A stretch of DNA of 64,000 nucleotides from Neisseria sp. Marseille-Q5346 (GCF_946902045.1 NZ_OX336253.1:558001-622000); one strand, 5' to 3'. Shown: positions 9,068-20,568, counted from the first letter of the stretch. Notes: a model not told the origin generated them from the letters alone. Numbers and translations are program-made.

Positions 9068-10211
9068 CACATCAGCGTGGAAAACGTTCAAATCCACCAT
9101 TACAGCCCCGATTGACCCTTGGCTGTTTTTTGCCATGCTCGCTATCTACATCATGAGCCTATTCCTGCTCTATTCTGCAGACGGGCAAGAGTTCGGCCAA
9201 TTGGAAAACAAAACCATCCATACCGTTTTGGGCTTTGCCCTGTTATGGATTATCGCCGTATTCAAGCCGCAAACGGCTGCCAAAGTTGCCCTGCCTGTTT
9301 ATATTGTCGGCGTATTACTGCTGATTGGCGTCGAAGTTGCCGGCGTTACCGTCAACGGTTCGACCCGTTGGCTGAGCCTCGGCTTTACCCGTATCCAACC
9401 TTCCGAAATCATGAAAATCGGTATTCCCATGACTGTCGCGTGGTATTTCCAACGCTATGAAGGCCGTCTGAAATGGATACATTATATTGTCGCCCTCGTT
9501 CTGATTCTTGTTCCTGTCGCCCTGATTTTGAAACAGCCCGACCTCGGTACAGCCGCGCTGATTATGGCTTCGGGTATTTTTGTCATCTTCTTTGCCGGAT
9601 TGCCTTGGAAGGCTATTTTTGCCGCCATTATTGCCTTTGTGGCCGCTTTGCCGCTCTTGTGGAATTACGGCATGCACGACTACCAGAAAACCCGCGTCCT
9701 CACTCTGCTCGATCCAACCAAAGACCCGTTAGGCGCAGGCTACCACATCATCCAATCCATGATTGCCATCGGTTCGGGCGGCGTATGGGGTAAAGGCTGG
9801 CTCAACGGTACGCAAACCCATTTGGACTATATTCCCGAATCAACGACTGACTTTATTTTCGCAGTATTCGGCGAAGAATTCGGCCTGATTGGCAATATCC
9901 TTTTACTGCTGGTTTACCTTATCATTTTGGCACGCGGATTGTGGATTGCCGCGCAAGCTCAATCCCTTTACAGCCGTACTCTGGCAGGCGCGTTGACCAT
10001 GACCTTTTTCTGCTATGCCTTTGTAAACATGGGCATGGTCAGCGGTATTTTGCCCGTTGTCGGCGTCCCTCTCCCCTTGGTCAGCTACGGCGGTACGGCT
10101 ACGCTTTCCATCATGGTGGTGCTCGCCCTGTTGATGGGTATTGCCAACGAACACAAAAACCTCCGCCGTCGTAATATGGACAACGACGACCTGACTGCAA
10201 GCAAGGAATAA
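9060..10211 (+). CDS. rodA: Rod shape-determining SEDS glycosyltransferase RodA
   Basis: RodA (383 residues) polymerises lipid II as the SEDS partner of PBP2. About ten membrane segments are visible. Family motifs include GSTRWLSLGFTRIQPSE, the large loop with LLDPTKDPLGAGYHIIQS, and PESTTDFIFAVFGEEFGL. The start codon lies inside the end of mrdA (8-base overlap), so the two are translationally coupled, as usual for this pair. A DUS copy lies in the coding sequence near 9462. No defects seen. Confidence 0.95.
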   Translation: MNNTSAWKTFKSTITAPIDPWLFFAMLAIYIMSLFLLYSADGQEFGQLENKTIHTVLGFALLWIIAVFKPQTAAKVALPVYIVGVLLLIGVEVAGVTVNGSTRWLSLGFTRIQPSEIMKIGIPMTVAWYFQRYEGRLKWIHYIVALVLILVPVALILKQPDLGTAALIMASGIFVIFFAGLPWKAIFAAIIAFVAALPLLWNYGMHDYQKTRVLTLLDPTKDPLGAGYHIIQSMIAIGSGGVWGKGWLNGTQTHLDYIPESTTDFIFAVFGEEFGLIGNILLLLVYLIILARGLWIAAQAQSLYSRTLAGALTMTFFCYAFVNMGMVSGILPVVGVPLPLVSYGGTATLSIMVVLALLMGIANEHKNLRRRNMDNDDLTASKE

Positions 10212-10212
10212 T

Positions 10213-10872
10213 ATGGAATTAGGTGTAGAAATCGGCAAACTTCTCGTTGCACTTCTTGTACTGATCAACCCCTTCAGCGCACTCTCGATTTATCTTGACC
10301 TGACGCAAGACCACAGCACCAAAGAAAAACGCAGAATCGCGCGTACTGCCGCACTAGCCGTTTTCATCGTGATTGTCGTCTTTGCGCTGGGCGGCGGTAT
10401 CTTGTTGAAAGTACTCGGTATCAGCGTGGGCTCTTTCCAAGTCGGCGGCGGTATTCTGGTTTTGCTGATTGCCATCTCCTTAATGAACGGCAACGATAAT
10501 CCTGCTAAACCCAAAATTGATCCCCATTCAGAAGAACATCAAAGTGCGCAACAAGTCCGCCGCAATGAAAAAGCCATTGCCGTCGTACCCATTGCCATTC
10601 CGATTACCATCGGCCCCGGCGGTATCTCTACCGTCATTATTTACTCCTCTGCCGCCAAAAATTACAGCGATATTGCCCTAATTATCATCTCCGGCTTTCT
10701 GGTCAGCCTGATTTGCTATCTCATCCTGATCGTTGCCGGACGCATCAGTAAACGCTTGGGCACGACTGGCCTGACCATCCTCAACCGCATTATGGGCATG
10801 ATGCTTGCCGCCATTTCCGTAGAGATTATTGTTGCCGGCCTAAAATCTATTTTTCCCCAACTGGTCGCTTGA
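10213..10872 (+). CDS. MarC family integral membrane protein
   Basis: A 219-residue six-helix membrane protein of the MarC/YhgN family. Typical stretches are LINPFSALSIYLDLT near the N-terminus and the central IPITIGPGGISTVIIYSS. Despite the name, the family is not established as a drug exporter and its substrate is unknown. It starts one base after the rodA stop and ends at a DUS hairpin terminator, so it is probably the last gene of the mre transcript. A functional link to cell elongation is only positional. Confidence 0.88.
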   Translation: MELGVEIGKLLVALLVLINPFSALSIYLDLTQDHSTKEKRRIARTAALAVFIVIVVFALGGGILLKVLGISVGSFQVGGGILVLLIAISLMNGNDNPAKPKIDPHSEEHQSAQQVRRNEKAIAVVPIAIPITIGPGGISTVIIYSSAAKNYSDIALIIISGFLVSLICYLILIVAGRISKRLGTTGLTILNRIMGMMLAAISVEIIVAGLKSIFPQLVA

Positions 10873-10892
10873 AGTACAATTATCACAATAAA

Positions 10893-10921
10893 AGGCCGTC
10901 TGAAACATTTTCAGACGGCCT
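10893..10921 (+). terminator. DUS inverted-pair terminator after marC
   Basis: AGGCCGTCTGAA (10893-10904) faces TTCAGACGGCCT (10910-10921) with a 5-base loop: a perfect 12 bp stem that closes the mre-marC operon. Confidence 0.75.
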
Positions 10922-10951
10922 CATAAAAACATAAAAACAAAGGAGCCAACC

Positions 10952-12295
10952 ATGTTTCACAGCACCCATGTCTTTACCGGTGAAACCATTTGCCGCCGAC
11001 CAGCACAAAGCTACACTGAATTTACCGACGAATTAAACCGCCTCCAAACCCTTCAGCAAACCTTCGCACAATCAAGCATTATCGAGCGCACCGCCCTCTT
11101 ACAGCAATTTGCCGACAGCCTCACCCAAAACCAAGAACGCCTCGCCGAAATGGTTTGCGAAGAAGTCGGACGCTGCCTGCACGAATGCCGTGCCGAAATC
11201 AGCAAATCCATCGAGCTTATCCGCTACTACGTTCGCCTCGCGCCCGAACTGCTAGCCCATAAAACCATCGCCACCCAAGCCAGCCTCAGCCAAGTCCGCT
11301 TCGAGCCTTTGGGCGTTGTTTTGGCAGTCATGCCGTGGAACTATCCTGTTTGGCAGATTTTACGATTTGCCATCCCTGCCCTCTGTGCCGGCAATGCCTG
11401 TGCGGTCAAACCTGCGCCCAGTGTCGCCCGCGTCAGCGAGGCCCTCTTCGGTCTTGTCCCCAAAGGTTTGCCGCTTATCGGCGCATGGTTAAGCCATGAA
11501 GACACGCTTAAAGCCATTGAAGATACCGATGCCATGGCGTTTACCGGTTCGACCCATACGGGCCGCCTGCTGGCCGCCCATGCAGGCAAACATCTGAAAA
11601 AAACCGTCCTTGAACTGGGCGGCAGCAATCCGTTTATCATCCTGCCCGACGCCGATCTGCAACGCGCAGCCATCGATGCCTGCTATTCTCGTTTCCGTGA
11701 TGCCGGGCAATCCTGCAACGCCGCCAAACGCATCGTTGTTACCCAAGATATTGCCGAACAGTTTATCCCGCTTTTCCTTGCCGAGTGCGCCAAACTGCAA
11801 ACCGGCAACCCCAAAGACCCGAACACCACCCTTGCCCCACTTCACCGTGAAGACTTGCGTCAAACCGTACACGAGCAGGTTCAAGATGCGGTTGCACACG
11901 GTGCGCAATGCTTAAGCGGCGGCTATATCCCTGAGGGAGAAAGCTGGTTTTACCCTGCCACGGTATTGGATCAAATCAACCCAAACTGCCGCGTTTGGCA
12001 CGAAGAAGTCTTCGGCCCGGTCGCCATGATCTTACGCGCCGACAATCCGGATCACGCCGTTGCGCTTGCCAATGACACACCTTTCGGCCTCGGCGCCTGT
12101 ATCTACACAGCCGACACGGCAAATGCATGGAAATATGCCGAAAAAATCCAAGCAGGCTCTGTCTTTATCAACCGCCACACCAGCAGCGACCTGCGCCTTC
12201 CCTTTGGCGGTGTCAAAGCTTCAGGCTATGGACGCGAGCTATCAGAATTCGGGCTGTACGAATTCGTCAACGTCAAAACCTATTGGCAAAAATAA
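10952..12295 (+). CDS. NAD(P)-dependent aldehyde dehydrogenase (succinate-semialdehyde type)
   Basis: A 447-residue aldehyde dehydrogenase. The MPWNYP oxyanion-site motif contains Asn130. Glu221 in VLELGGSNP and catalytic Cys255 in DAGQSCNAAKR are all present. Overall it resembles the short succinate-semialdehyde dehydrogenases (Sad/GabD type), which oxidise succinic semialdehyde to succinate for the TCA cycle. The exact substrate cannot be fixed from sequence. An AGGAG-type ribosome site (AAAGGAGCC) precedes the ATG. It stands alone between two DUS terminators, so it is probably monocistronic. Confidence 0.85.
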   Translation: MFHSTHVFTGETICRRPAQSYTEFTDELNRLQTLQQTFAQSSIIERTALLQQFADSLTQNQERLAEMVCEEVGRCLHECRAEISKSIELIRYYVRLAPELLAHKTIATQASLSQVRFEPLGVVLAVMPWNYPVWQILRFAIPALCAGNACAVKPAPSVARVSEALFGLVPKGLPLIGAWLSHEDTLKAIEDTDAMAFTGSTHTGRLLAAHAGKHLKKTVLELGGSNPFIILPDADLQRAAIDACYSRFRDAGQSCNAAKRIVVTQDIAEQFIPLFLAECAKLQTGNPKDPNTTLAPLHREDLRQTVHEQVQDAVAHGAQCLSGGYIPEGESWFYPATVLDQINPNCRVWHEEVFGPVAMILRADNPDHAVALANDTPFGLGACIYTADTANAWKYAEKIQAGSVFINRHTSSDLRLPFGGVKASGYGRELSEFGLYEFVNVKTYWQK

Positions 12296-12311
12296 ACCGT
12301 TTCATTAACTT

Positions 12312-12343
12312 AGGCCGTCTGAAAACCCAATTTCAGACGGCCT
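12312..12343 (+). terminator. DUS inverted-pair terminator after the aldehyde dehydrogenase
   Basis: AGGCCGTCTGAA (12312-12323) and TTCAGACGGCCT (12332-12343) form a 12 bp stem followed by a T-rich run. The next 195 bases, to 12539, are A+T rich and I see no gene in them. Confidence 0.75.
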
Positions 12344-12539
12344 GATATTTTTTTAAAGACTGGCAAAAATGTTGTATTTGAAACCCATACCAATTCTGCA
12401 AAATCAAAGCGGCTCAAAAATAAGAAACCTATTTTAGAAAGCAATTCATATTTCCACGCCTATTTTGAATCGACAGCTTACCATGTTCATCATTCCAGCC
12501 GTTTCATTAAACTCTCTATAAAATACGCGACAAACAAAA

Positions 12540-12571
12540 ATGCCGTCTGAAATACAACTTTCAGACGGCAT
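12540..12571 (-). terminator. AT-DUS inverted-pair terminator of the malic enzyme gene
   Basis: ATGCCGTCTGAA (12540-12551) faces TTCAGACGGCAT (12560-12571). Both arms are the AT dialect of the DUS, used by the meningococcal/gonococcal lineage, not the AG form dominant in this window. It lies just beyond the malic enzyme stop. Confidence 0.75.
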
Positions 12572-12596
12572 TTTCAATCAAATACTACTTACCGGA

Positions 12597-13877
12597 TTAC
12601 AATTTCAAACCGGCCAGTTTAGCAGCATACGCATCCAAGTCGGCGATTGGACGGGTAGCCACGCCGCTTTCCATTGCTGCTTTAGCAGTAGCTGTAGCAA
12701 CGCGAGGCAACAGGCGGGAGTCGAATGGGGTAGGAATCAGGTATTCCGCACCGAATTCAAATTTCTTACCGTAAGCGGCAACTACTTCTTCAGTTACCTC
12801 TTCCATTGCCAAGTCAGCCAAAGCGTATACGCAAGCGCGTTTCATTTCTTCATTGATGGTGGTCGCGCCGACATCCAATGCGCCACGGAAGATGAACGGG
12901 AAGCACAATACGTTGTTTACTTGATTCGGGAAGTCTGAGCGGCCGGTACCGATTACTACATCCGAACGGGTTTCTTTTGCCAATGGAGGCAGGATTTCCG
13001 GATTTGGGTTTGCCATAGCGAACACGATTGGTTTTTCGTTCATGGTGTTCAGCATTTCAGGCGTCAGCAGGTTTGCGCCGGACAGACCCAAGAAGATGTC
13101 TTTACCTTTAACGGCATCGGCCAATACGCGTTGGCCGTTATCTTCAATAGCGTAGAACTGTTTGGACTCGTCCATACGGTCTTTGTCTTCGCGGGTTTTG
13201 TAAATCACGCCTTTGGAGTCGCAAACGGTCACGTTTTCGCGTTTCAAACCCAAATCCAGCAATTGGTTCAAGCAGGCAATCGCGGCCGCACCTGCGCCGG
13301 AGCACACCAAAGTTGCTTCTTCGATTTTGCGGCCGGTATAACGCAAAGCGTTCAGTACAGCGGCAGCGGTAATGATGGCGGTACCGTGTTGGTCGTCGTG
13401 GAATACAGGGATTTTGCAACGTTTGCGCAATTCGCGTTCGATGTAGAAGCACTCAGGCGCTTTGATGTCTTCGAGGTTGATGCCGCCGAAAGTCGGTTCC
13501 AAAGAAGCGATGATGTCTACCAATTTTTGAGGGTCTTTTTCATCGATTTCGATATCGAATACGTCAACGCCGGCGAATTTTTTGAACAATACGCCTTTGC
13601 CTTCCATTACAGGTTTACCGGCCAATGCGCCGATGTTGCCCAAACCCAACACTGCGGTACCGTTGGAAATCACGGCAACCAAATTGCCTTTGGCAGTGTA
13701 TTTGTAGGCAGTTTGCGGATCGGCATGGATTTCCATACAAGGAGCGGCTACGCCCGGAGAGTACGCCAACGCCAAATCTTTAGAAGTGGCCAGAGATTTG
13801 GTTGGGGTAACGGAGATTTTGCCCGGCACGGGGAATTCGTGGAACTGCAGGGCGGCTTCTTTTAATGAATTTTCCAT
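12597..13877 (-). CDS. maeB: Malic enzyme, NAD(P)-dependent, short form
   Basis: Oxidative decarboxylation of malate to pyruvate. The protein (426 residues) has the malic N-terminal domain with [20 protein letters not shown] and the conserved [17 protein letters not shown]. An NAD(P)-binding domain with [15 protein letters not shown] follows. It ends after this domain, so it lacks the phosphotransacetylase-like extension of E. coli MaeB, and coenzyme preference is unproven. Start [14 protein letters not shown] at 13877. Upstream, 13918-13940 holds a small DUS-core hairpin in the probable 5' leader. Monocistronic, with an AT-DUS terminator. Confidence 0.92.
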   Translation of the reverse strand: MENSLKEAALQFHEFPVPGKISVTPTKSLATSKDLALAYSPGVAAPCMEIHADPQTAYKYTAKGNLVAVISNGTAVLGLGNIGALAGKPVMEGKGVLFKKFAGVDVFDIEIDEKDPQKLVDIIASLEPTFGGINLEDIKAPECFYIERELRKRCKIPVFHDDQHGTAIITAAAVLNALRYTGRKIEEATLVCSGAGAAAIACLNQLLDLGLKRENVTVCDSKGVIYKTREDKDRMDESKQFYAIEDNGQRVLADAVKGKDIFLGLSGANLLTPEMLNTMNEKPIVFAMANPNPEILPPLAKETRSDVVIGTGRSDFPNQVNNVLCFPFIFRGALDVGATTINEEMKRACVYALADLAMEEVTEEVVAAYGKKFEFGAEYLIPTPFDSRLLPRVATATAKAAMESGVATRPIADLDAYAAKLAGLKL

Positions 13878-13917
13878 TTATCGATCCTGTTTGCGAGAGA
13901 GATTTTACAGCGAACAA

Positions 13918-13940
13918 GTCTGAAACAGGCTGCTTCAGAC
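13918..13940. repeat. Short inverted repeat with DUS core, upstream of maeB
   Basis: GTCTGAA and TTCAGAC flank 9 bases (13918-13940). It looks like two degenerate uptake sequences that lost the GCC part. The rest of the 260-base gap up to tmk is A+T rich, with one AT-DUS near 14119-14130 close to the tmk stop. No gene seen. Confidence 0.4.
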
Positions 13941-14140
13941 ATTTAAAATTTCTAAAGTCGGATTGTTAACAGACCGGCTTTGTAAGGGACCGTAATTTTA
14001 TCATGTTATTTTGGTGGCGCATACCGATATTTATTACATTTGTTTTGATATTTCGTTTTATTTGGTTTTATGTCTAAAAACTTCTGTAATAATATTTCTT
14101 CGCCACATTACCCTTCTTTCAGACGGCATTTTATTTAAAC

Positions 14141-14767
14141 TTAAACATTCAATCCAAAATGATTGTCTAGCGCGGTTTCAATCTGATTTTTTACTGCGTC
14201 CAGACTTTGGCTGCTGTCGATGACGGCATAGCGTTCCGGCTGTTTGTTAGCACGTTGCAGATATACTTCGCGCACCCGATTGAAAAACTCGGCTTCTTCT
14301 TGTTCAAAGCGGTCTTTCTCACGCGTTTGGTTGATGCGCGCCATTGACACTTCCAAAGGCACATCCAACAGCAAAGTTAAATCTGGACGAAAATCGCCCT
14401 GCACCCAATGCTCAAGCGTGGCAATATCTTGCAAGGGAACGCCTCGTCCGCCACCTTGATAGGCAAACGTTGCATCGGTAAAGCGGTCGGAAACGACATG
14501 CGTGCCGTTTTTCAGGGCAGGCAGAATGACTGTTTCCAAGTGTTGCTGTCTGGCTGCAAACATCAGCAGGGTTTCAGTGCGCAGGCTGACTTGGGTGGCA
14601 GGATTGAGCAGGATTTCACGCAATGCTTCTCCGGCCGGAGTACCTCCCGGTTCGCGCGTAAACAATACGGGCAGTTGGTGTTTTTCAAACCATGCTTTTA
14701 TTACGGCAAGATTGGTGGATTTTCCTGCGCCGTCTATGCCGTCAAGGGTAATAAATCTGGGTTTCAT
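14141..14767 (-). CDS. tmk: Thymidylate kinase
   Basis: dTMP kinase (208 residues), phosphorylating dTMP to dTDP for DNA synthesis. It has the P-loop LDGIDGAGKST near residues 8-18, the DR(Y/F) motif SDRFTDATFAYQGGGRG, and TREPGGTPAGEALR near residues 37-50. The substrate-binding and lid regions look complete. It is downstream of mltG on the same strand, an arrangement common in Proteobacteria (mltG-tmk-holB). A DUS hairpin sits between the two. holB is not next; a 260-base gap separates tmk from the malic enzyme gene. Confidence 0.96.
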   Translation of the reverse strand: MKPRFITLDGIDGAGKSTNLAVIKAWFEKHQLPVLFTREPGGTPAGEALREILLNPATQVSLRTETLLMFAARQQHLETVILPALKNGTHVVSDRFTDATFAYQGGGRGVPLQDIATLEHWVQGDFRPDLTLLLDVPLEVSMARINQTREKDRFEQEEAEFFNRVREVYLQRANKQPERYAVIDSSQSLDAVKNQIETALDNHFGLNV

Positions 14768-14786
14768 ATGGATATCGTCAATTTAA

Positions 14787-14827
14787 AGGCCGTCTGAAAC
14801 AGGGATTATAAATGTTTCAGACGGCCT
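14787..14827 (-). terminator. DUS inverted pair between mltG and tmk
   Basis: AGGCCGTCTGAA (14787-14798) and TTCAGACGGCCT (14816-14827) with a 17-base loop, just downstream of the mltG stop and 20 bases before the tmk start. It may reduce read-through from mltG to tmk. Confidence 0.6.
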
Positions 14828-14834
14828 ATTCGGT

Positions 14835-15830
14835 TTATTTCTTCAAAATATATTTGCGTACAGCGGCGTTGTGTTCAGAAAGATTGTGGCTGAACTCGCT
14901 CAGGCCCGTACCATCCATTTTTGAGACGAAATACAGATATTTTTCATCAGACGGATGACCCGCTGCTTCAAGCGCGGCCTTGCCGGGAAGCGCAATCGGC
15001 GTCGGCGTCAAACCGCTGCGCGTATAGGTATTATAAGGCGTATCGCGTTGCAAGTCGGCTTTGCGGATTCTGCCTTTATACGCATCGCCCATACCATAGA
15101 TGACGGTCGGGTCGGTTTGCAGGCGCATGCCGATATTCAGGCGGTTGACGAATACGGCGGCCACATGGGCGCGGTCGTCTTCGTGCGCGGTTTCTTTTTC
15201 AATCAGACTCGCCATAATCAGCATTTCGTACGGATTTTTATAAGGTAGGCCGCTTTGACGGTCGTCCCATGCTTCTTGCAGGTTTTCCCGCATTTTACGG
15301 TAGGCGATTTTGTAAATTTGAAGATCGCTGCCGCCGGCATCAATTTCGTAACTATCCGGGAAAAACTGTCCTTCGGGATTGCTGCTCAAAGCGTCGGGGG
15401 CTACTTCGGCCATCAGTTTTTCATCGCTCCAGCCGCGCGTATCATGGGAAATATCGGCAGTGTTGTCGATAATACGGCGCATTTGTGCAAACCGTGCACC
15501 CTCTAGAATTTGCACGCTGACCGAATCAGGACGGCCTTTTTTAATGCGTTTTAAAATGTCCCAAGCCGATACTTTGGCAGACAGGCGGTAAGAACCGGCA
15601 TTGAGTTGGTTGTGCACGCCCATCACATACGCGGCGGCTACCAGCACATAACGGTTATAAACGATGCCGTCTTGAGCCAGCTTACGGCTGACGGAAGAGA
15701 TACCTTGATTTTTGGTAATGGTAATACGGTATGGTTTGCCGTTGTTTTTCGGAACAAACAACAATGCGGCAACCACGGCGGCAAATGCCGTCAAAAATAC
15801 GGCCAGCCATTTCAACAATTTTTTCAGCAT
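14835..15830 (-). CDS. mltG: Endolytic murein transglycosylase MltG
   Basis: Inner-membrane lytic transglycosylase (331 residues) that cuts nascent glycan strands and is thought to set their length. One N-terminal membrane anchor (about residues 7-26) is followed by a LysM-like region and the YceG domain. The catalytic glutamate is Glu211 in MASLIEKET. NTYTRSGLTPTPIALPG and YLYFVSKMDGTG are family signatures near the C-terminus. Full length. Start MLKKLLKWLAVF at 15830. Divergent from ampD; both act on peptidoglycan. Confidence 0.95.
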   Translation of the reverse strand: MLKKLLKWLAVFLTAFAAVVAALLFVPKNNGKPYRITITKNQGISSVSRKLAQDGIVYNRYVLVAAAYVMGVHNQLNAGSYRLSAKVSAWDILKRIKKGRPDSVSVQILEGARFAQMRRIIDNTADISHDTRGWSDEKLMAEVAPDALSSNPEGQFFPDSYEIDAGGSDLQIYKIAYRKMRENLQEAWDDRQSGLPYKNPYEMLIMASLIEKETAHEDDRAHVAAVFVNRLNIGMRLQTDPTVIYGMGDAYKGRIRKADLQRDTPYNTYTRSGLTPTPIALPGKAALEAAGHPSDEKYLYFVSKMDGTGLSEFSHNLSEHNAAVRKYILKK

Positions 15831-15945
15831 GGTAGGATTCTTGGTTTGTGAACGTGTCGGGCGACAGTATAACCGAAAACAAGCGCACCACGCCTGCCAC
15901 CTTACCCAACGTATGTTTTCCTATCCCGAAAGGCCGTCTGAAACC

Positions 15946-16512
15946 ATGAATTCCCCTTTAAAAAACACTTGGCAAAACGGCCGTTGGCTGAATGCACGCC
16001 AAACTCATTCGCCCAATTTCAGCCCGCGCGAACCGGATGAAAACGTCTCATTGGTTGTCCTCCACAATATTTCCCTCCCTCCTTTTGAATACAACACAGG
16101 GGCAGTGGAAAAATTGTTTACCAACCAAATCAACCCTGACGAGCATCCTTTCTTCAGCATTATCCACACCTTGCGCGTTTCCAGCCATTTTTTCATCAGC
16201 CGTAAGGGCGAAACCGTCCAATTCGTTTCCTGCGACGACATGGCCTATCATGCCGGCGTATCGTCGTTTCAAGGCAGAGAAAAATGCAATGCTTTTTCCA
16301 TCGGTATCGAATTGGAAGGCTGCGATTTCGAGCCTTTTACCGAAGCACAATACACCAGCCTGCAAGCCTTGCTGACCGCCATTTCCAAACATTACCCGAT
16401 TCAGGCCGTTACCGGTCATCAGGACATTGCTCCGGACAGGAAAACCGATCCCGGACATTTCTTCGATTGGCCTCGCCTTCAAAAAGCAGGTTTTCCCATC
16501 CGGCGCGGATAA
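15946..16512 (+). CDS. ampD: N-acetyl-anhydromuramyl-L-alanine amidase AmpD
   Basis: Cytoplasmic zinc amidase of peptidoglycan recycling that releases the peptide from anhydro-muropeptides. Zinc ligands are visible: His40 in VVLHNISLPP, His158 in TGHQDIAPDRKTDPG and Asp168 in the same stretch, with AmpD spacing. The chosen ATG (15946) gives 188 residues. An in-frame ATG at 15913 would add 11 residues encoded partly by a DUS, and the open frame continues further upstream through mltG antisense. Neither start has a strong ribosome site. No ampR or beta-lactamase gene is nearby, so a recycling role is inferred. Confidence 0.94.
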   Translation: MNSPLKNTWQNGRWLNARQTHSPNFSPREPDENVSLVVLHNISLPPFEYNTGAVEKLFTNQINPDEHPFFSIIHTLRVSSHFFISRKGETVQFVSCDDMAYHAGVSSFQGREKCNAFSIGIELEGCDFEPFTEAQYTSLQALLTAISKHYPIQAVTGHQDIAPDRKTDPGHFFDWPRLQKAGFPIRRG

Positions 16513-16549
16513 CTTTCAGACGGCCTGAAATGATTGGCAGACATAATGC

Positions 16550-16577
16550 TGTCACAACCGTTTATTTTCGTTATAAT
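16550..16577 (+). promoter_or_regulatory. Sigma70-type promoter upstream of the zipA leader
   Basis: TGTCAC (16550-16555) and a perfect TATAAT (16572-16577) are separated by 16 bases. Transcription would start near 16584, directly ahead of a structured leader or small RNA. Confidence 0.55.
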
Positions 16578-16583
16578 TCAGCT

Positions 16584-16671
16584 ATTCATTCGGACGCATA
16601 AAGTCCGGCTCCAACGAACTTCCCACGCAGCAAGATTCCGCACCCTGAAAAAGACGGAATGCTGCCTTTTT
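16584..16671 (+). ncRNA. Candidate small RNA or transcribed leader with intrinsic terminator
   Basis: About 88 bases between a perfect -10 and a terminator hairpin, with no open reading frame of note. The 5' part folds as CGGAC-GCATAAA-GTCCG. The 3' part is the terminator at 16627-16671. It ends 17 bases before the zipA start, so it is either an independent small RNA or a terminator-containing leader that limits zipA transcription. It lacks the conserved GGAAGGAAGCAG-type loop of the SRP RNA. No known RNA family is recognised. Confidence 0.45.
16627..16671 (+). terminator. Intrinsic terminator ahead of zipA
   Basis: GCAGC..ATTCCG (16627-16640) pairs with CGGAATGCTGC (16655-16665) with a three-base bulge, followed by CTTTTT. 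It is not made of uptake sequences, unlike most terminators here. Confidence 0.65.
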
Positions 16672-16687
16672 AAAAAGTGATTACTCC

Positions 16688-17956
16688 ATGATTTTCATCG
16701 TCTTAGCCCTCGCCGCCCTTTTGGCGGTCATCGGTTACAACATGTACCAGGAAAACCAATACCGCAAACAAGTGCGTGAACAATTCGGCCATTCCGATAA
16801 GGATGCACTTTTAACCAGCAAAACCAAGCACGTCCGCGACAGCAAAGAAACCGGCGGCCAAGGTTTGTTTATCAAGAAAAACAAAAAAAACGAAGAGGCA
16901 TTGCGCAACCTGCAAGAGCAAGATGAAATCTACGCGGCAAAAGCCAAACTGGCTCATCCTGCCCAACTTAAAACCGATGTCGAGCTGACCATGGAAGACG
17001 ACTTCTCCGCAGAAGAAAAAGTCCAACACACCGTTATCGGCTTAAACAACGAAATTACCGTCAGCCCTGCCGAAGCCGCTTCTGCTCCGGTTGAAACCGC
17101 AGCCGAACCTGTGGCACAAGTACCATTGATCAGCTTGGACGAATTGTCTCAAGTCGAGTTGCCTTGGTTTGACCCGCGCTTCGACTACATGGCCTACATC
17201 TCCCTGAAACAGGCCCAAGAATTGCACGCACTGCCGCGCCTTTCCAGCACACACCGCTTCCAAATCATCGGTTGCACCATGGACGACCATTTCCGTGTTG
17301 CCGAGCCGATTCCGGGCGTTTACTACCAAGGCTTCGTTATGGGCCTGCAAGCTGTCAGCCGTAACGGTTTGGCAGCGCGTGAAGAGCTGCAACACTTCGA
17401 CCAACAGGTTGATGCCTTTGCCCAACTGATGGACGGCAAAGTTTTGCATACCGACTTGGATGCGTTCACCGAAGTCGCACAAGCCCTCGACCAATTCTGT
17501 GCGCGTGTTGACCAAACCATCGCCATTCACTTGGTTTCCCATTCCAACATCAGCGGCGTAGAGTTGCGTGCCGCCGTGGAAGAAACCGGTTTCAAACTGG
17601 GTGAAGACGGCGCGTTCCACTTCGGCGACAACAACAACCCTCAATTGTTCTCCATCCATACTTTGGACAACAAACCGTTTACCAATCCTCTGTTGGACAA
17701 CCAAGCCTACCGCGGCTTCAGCATGCTGTTGGATATTCCGCATGTTCCTGCCGGCGAAAAAACTTTCGACAAATTTATGGACTTGGCTGTCAAACTCTCC
17801 GGCCAACTCAGCTTAGATTTGGTTAACGACCAAATGGAAGAAGTTTCCACCCAATGGCTCAAAGACGTACGCAACTACGTTTTAGCCCGTCAGGAAGAAA
17901 TGCTTAAAGTCGGCCTAAAACCCGGCAGCAAACAAGCCCTGCGCCTGTTCTCTTAA
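16688..17956 (+). CDS. zipA: Cell division protein ZipA
   Basis: Membrane anchor for FtsZ (422 residues). The order is an N-terminal membrane helix (about 1-16), a basic then acidic linker (about 20-150), and the C-terminal FtsZ-binding ZipA domain (about 190-415) with SSTHRFQIIGCTMDD and the GFSMLLDIPHVPAGEKTFDKF stretch. It is longer than E. coli ZipA because of the linker. The ribosome site ahead of ATG 16688 is weak. A non-DUS terminator follows at 17971-18006. ligA follows downstream, matching the zipA-ligA neighbourhood seen in other Proteobacteria. Confidence 0.92.
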   Translation: MIFIVLALAALLAVIGYNMYQENQYRKQVREQFGHSDKDALLTSKTKHVRDSKETGGQGLFIKKNKKNEEALRNLQEQDEIYAAKAKLAHPAQLKTDVELTMEDDFSAEEKVQHTVIGLNNEITVSPAEAASAPVETAAEPVAQVPLISLDELSQVELPWFDPRFDYMAYISLKQAQELHALPRLSSTHRFQIIGCTMDDHFRVAEPIPGVYYQGFVMGLQAVSRNGLAAREELQHFDQQVDAFAQLMDGKVLHTDLDAFTEVAQALDQFCARVDQTIAIHLVSHSNISGVELRAAVEETGFKLGEDGAFHFGDNNNPQLFSIHTLDNKPFTNPLLDNQAYRGFSMLLDIPHVPAGEKTFDKFMDLAVKLSGQLSLDLVNDQMEEVSTQWLKDVRNYVLARQEEMLKVGLKPGSKQALRLFS

Positions 17957-17970
17957 ACTTCCCCAATCAA

Positions 17971-18006
17971 AAAGCGGATATGCAATGACGGCATATCCGC
18001 TTTTTT
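17971..18006 (+). terminator. Intrinsic terminator of zipA
   Basis: AAAGCGGATATGC (17971-17983) pairs with GCATATCCGCTTT (17991-18003) across a 7-base loop, followed by a run of T. Strong rho-independent terminator. Confidence 0.85.
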
Positions 18007-18042
18007 CAGGTAAAATCCCTTCATCTTCAATATTCATCAATT

Positions 18043-20568
<2,526 letters not shown>

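Noticed and set aside
16584..16671. Leader RNA considered as the 4.5S SRP RNA
   Set aside because: The conserved apical loop of SRP RNA (GGAAGGAAGCAG-type) is absent and the stem layout does not fit.
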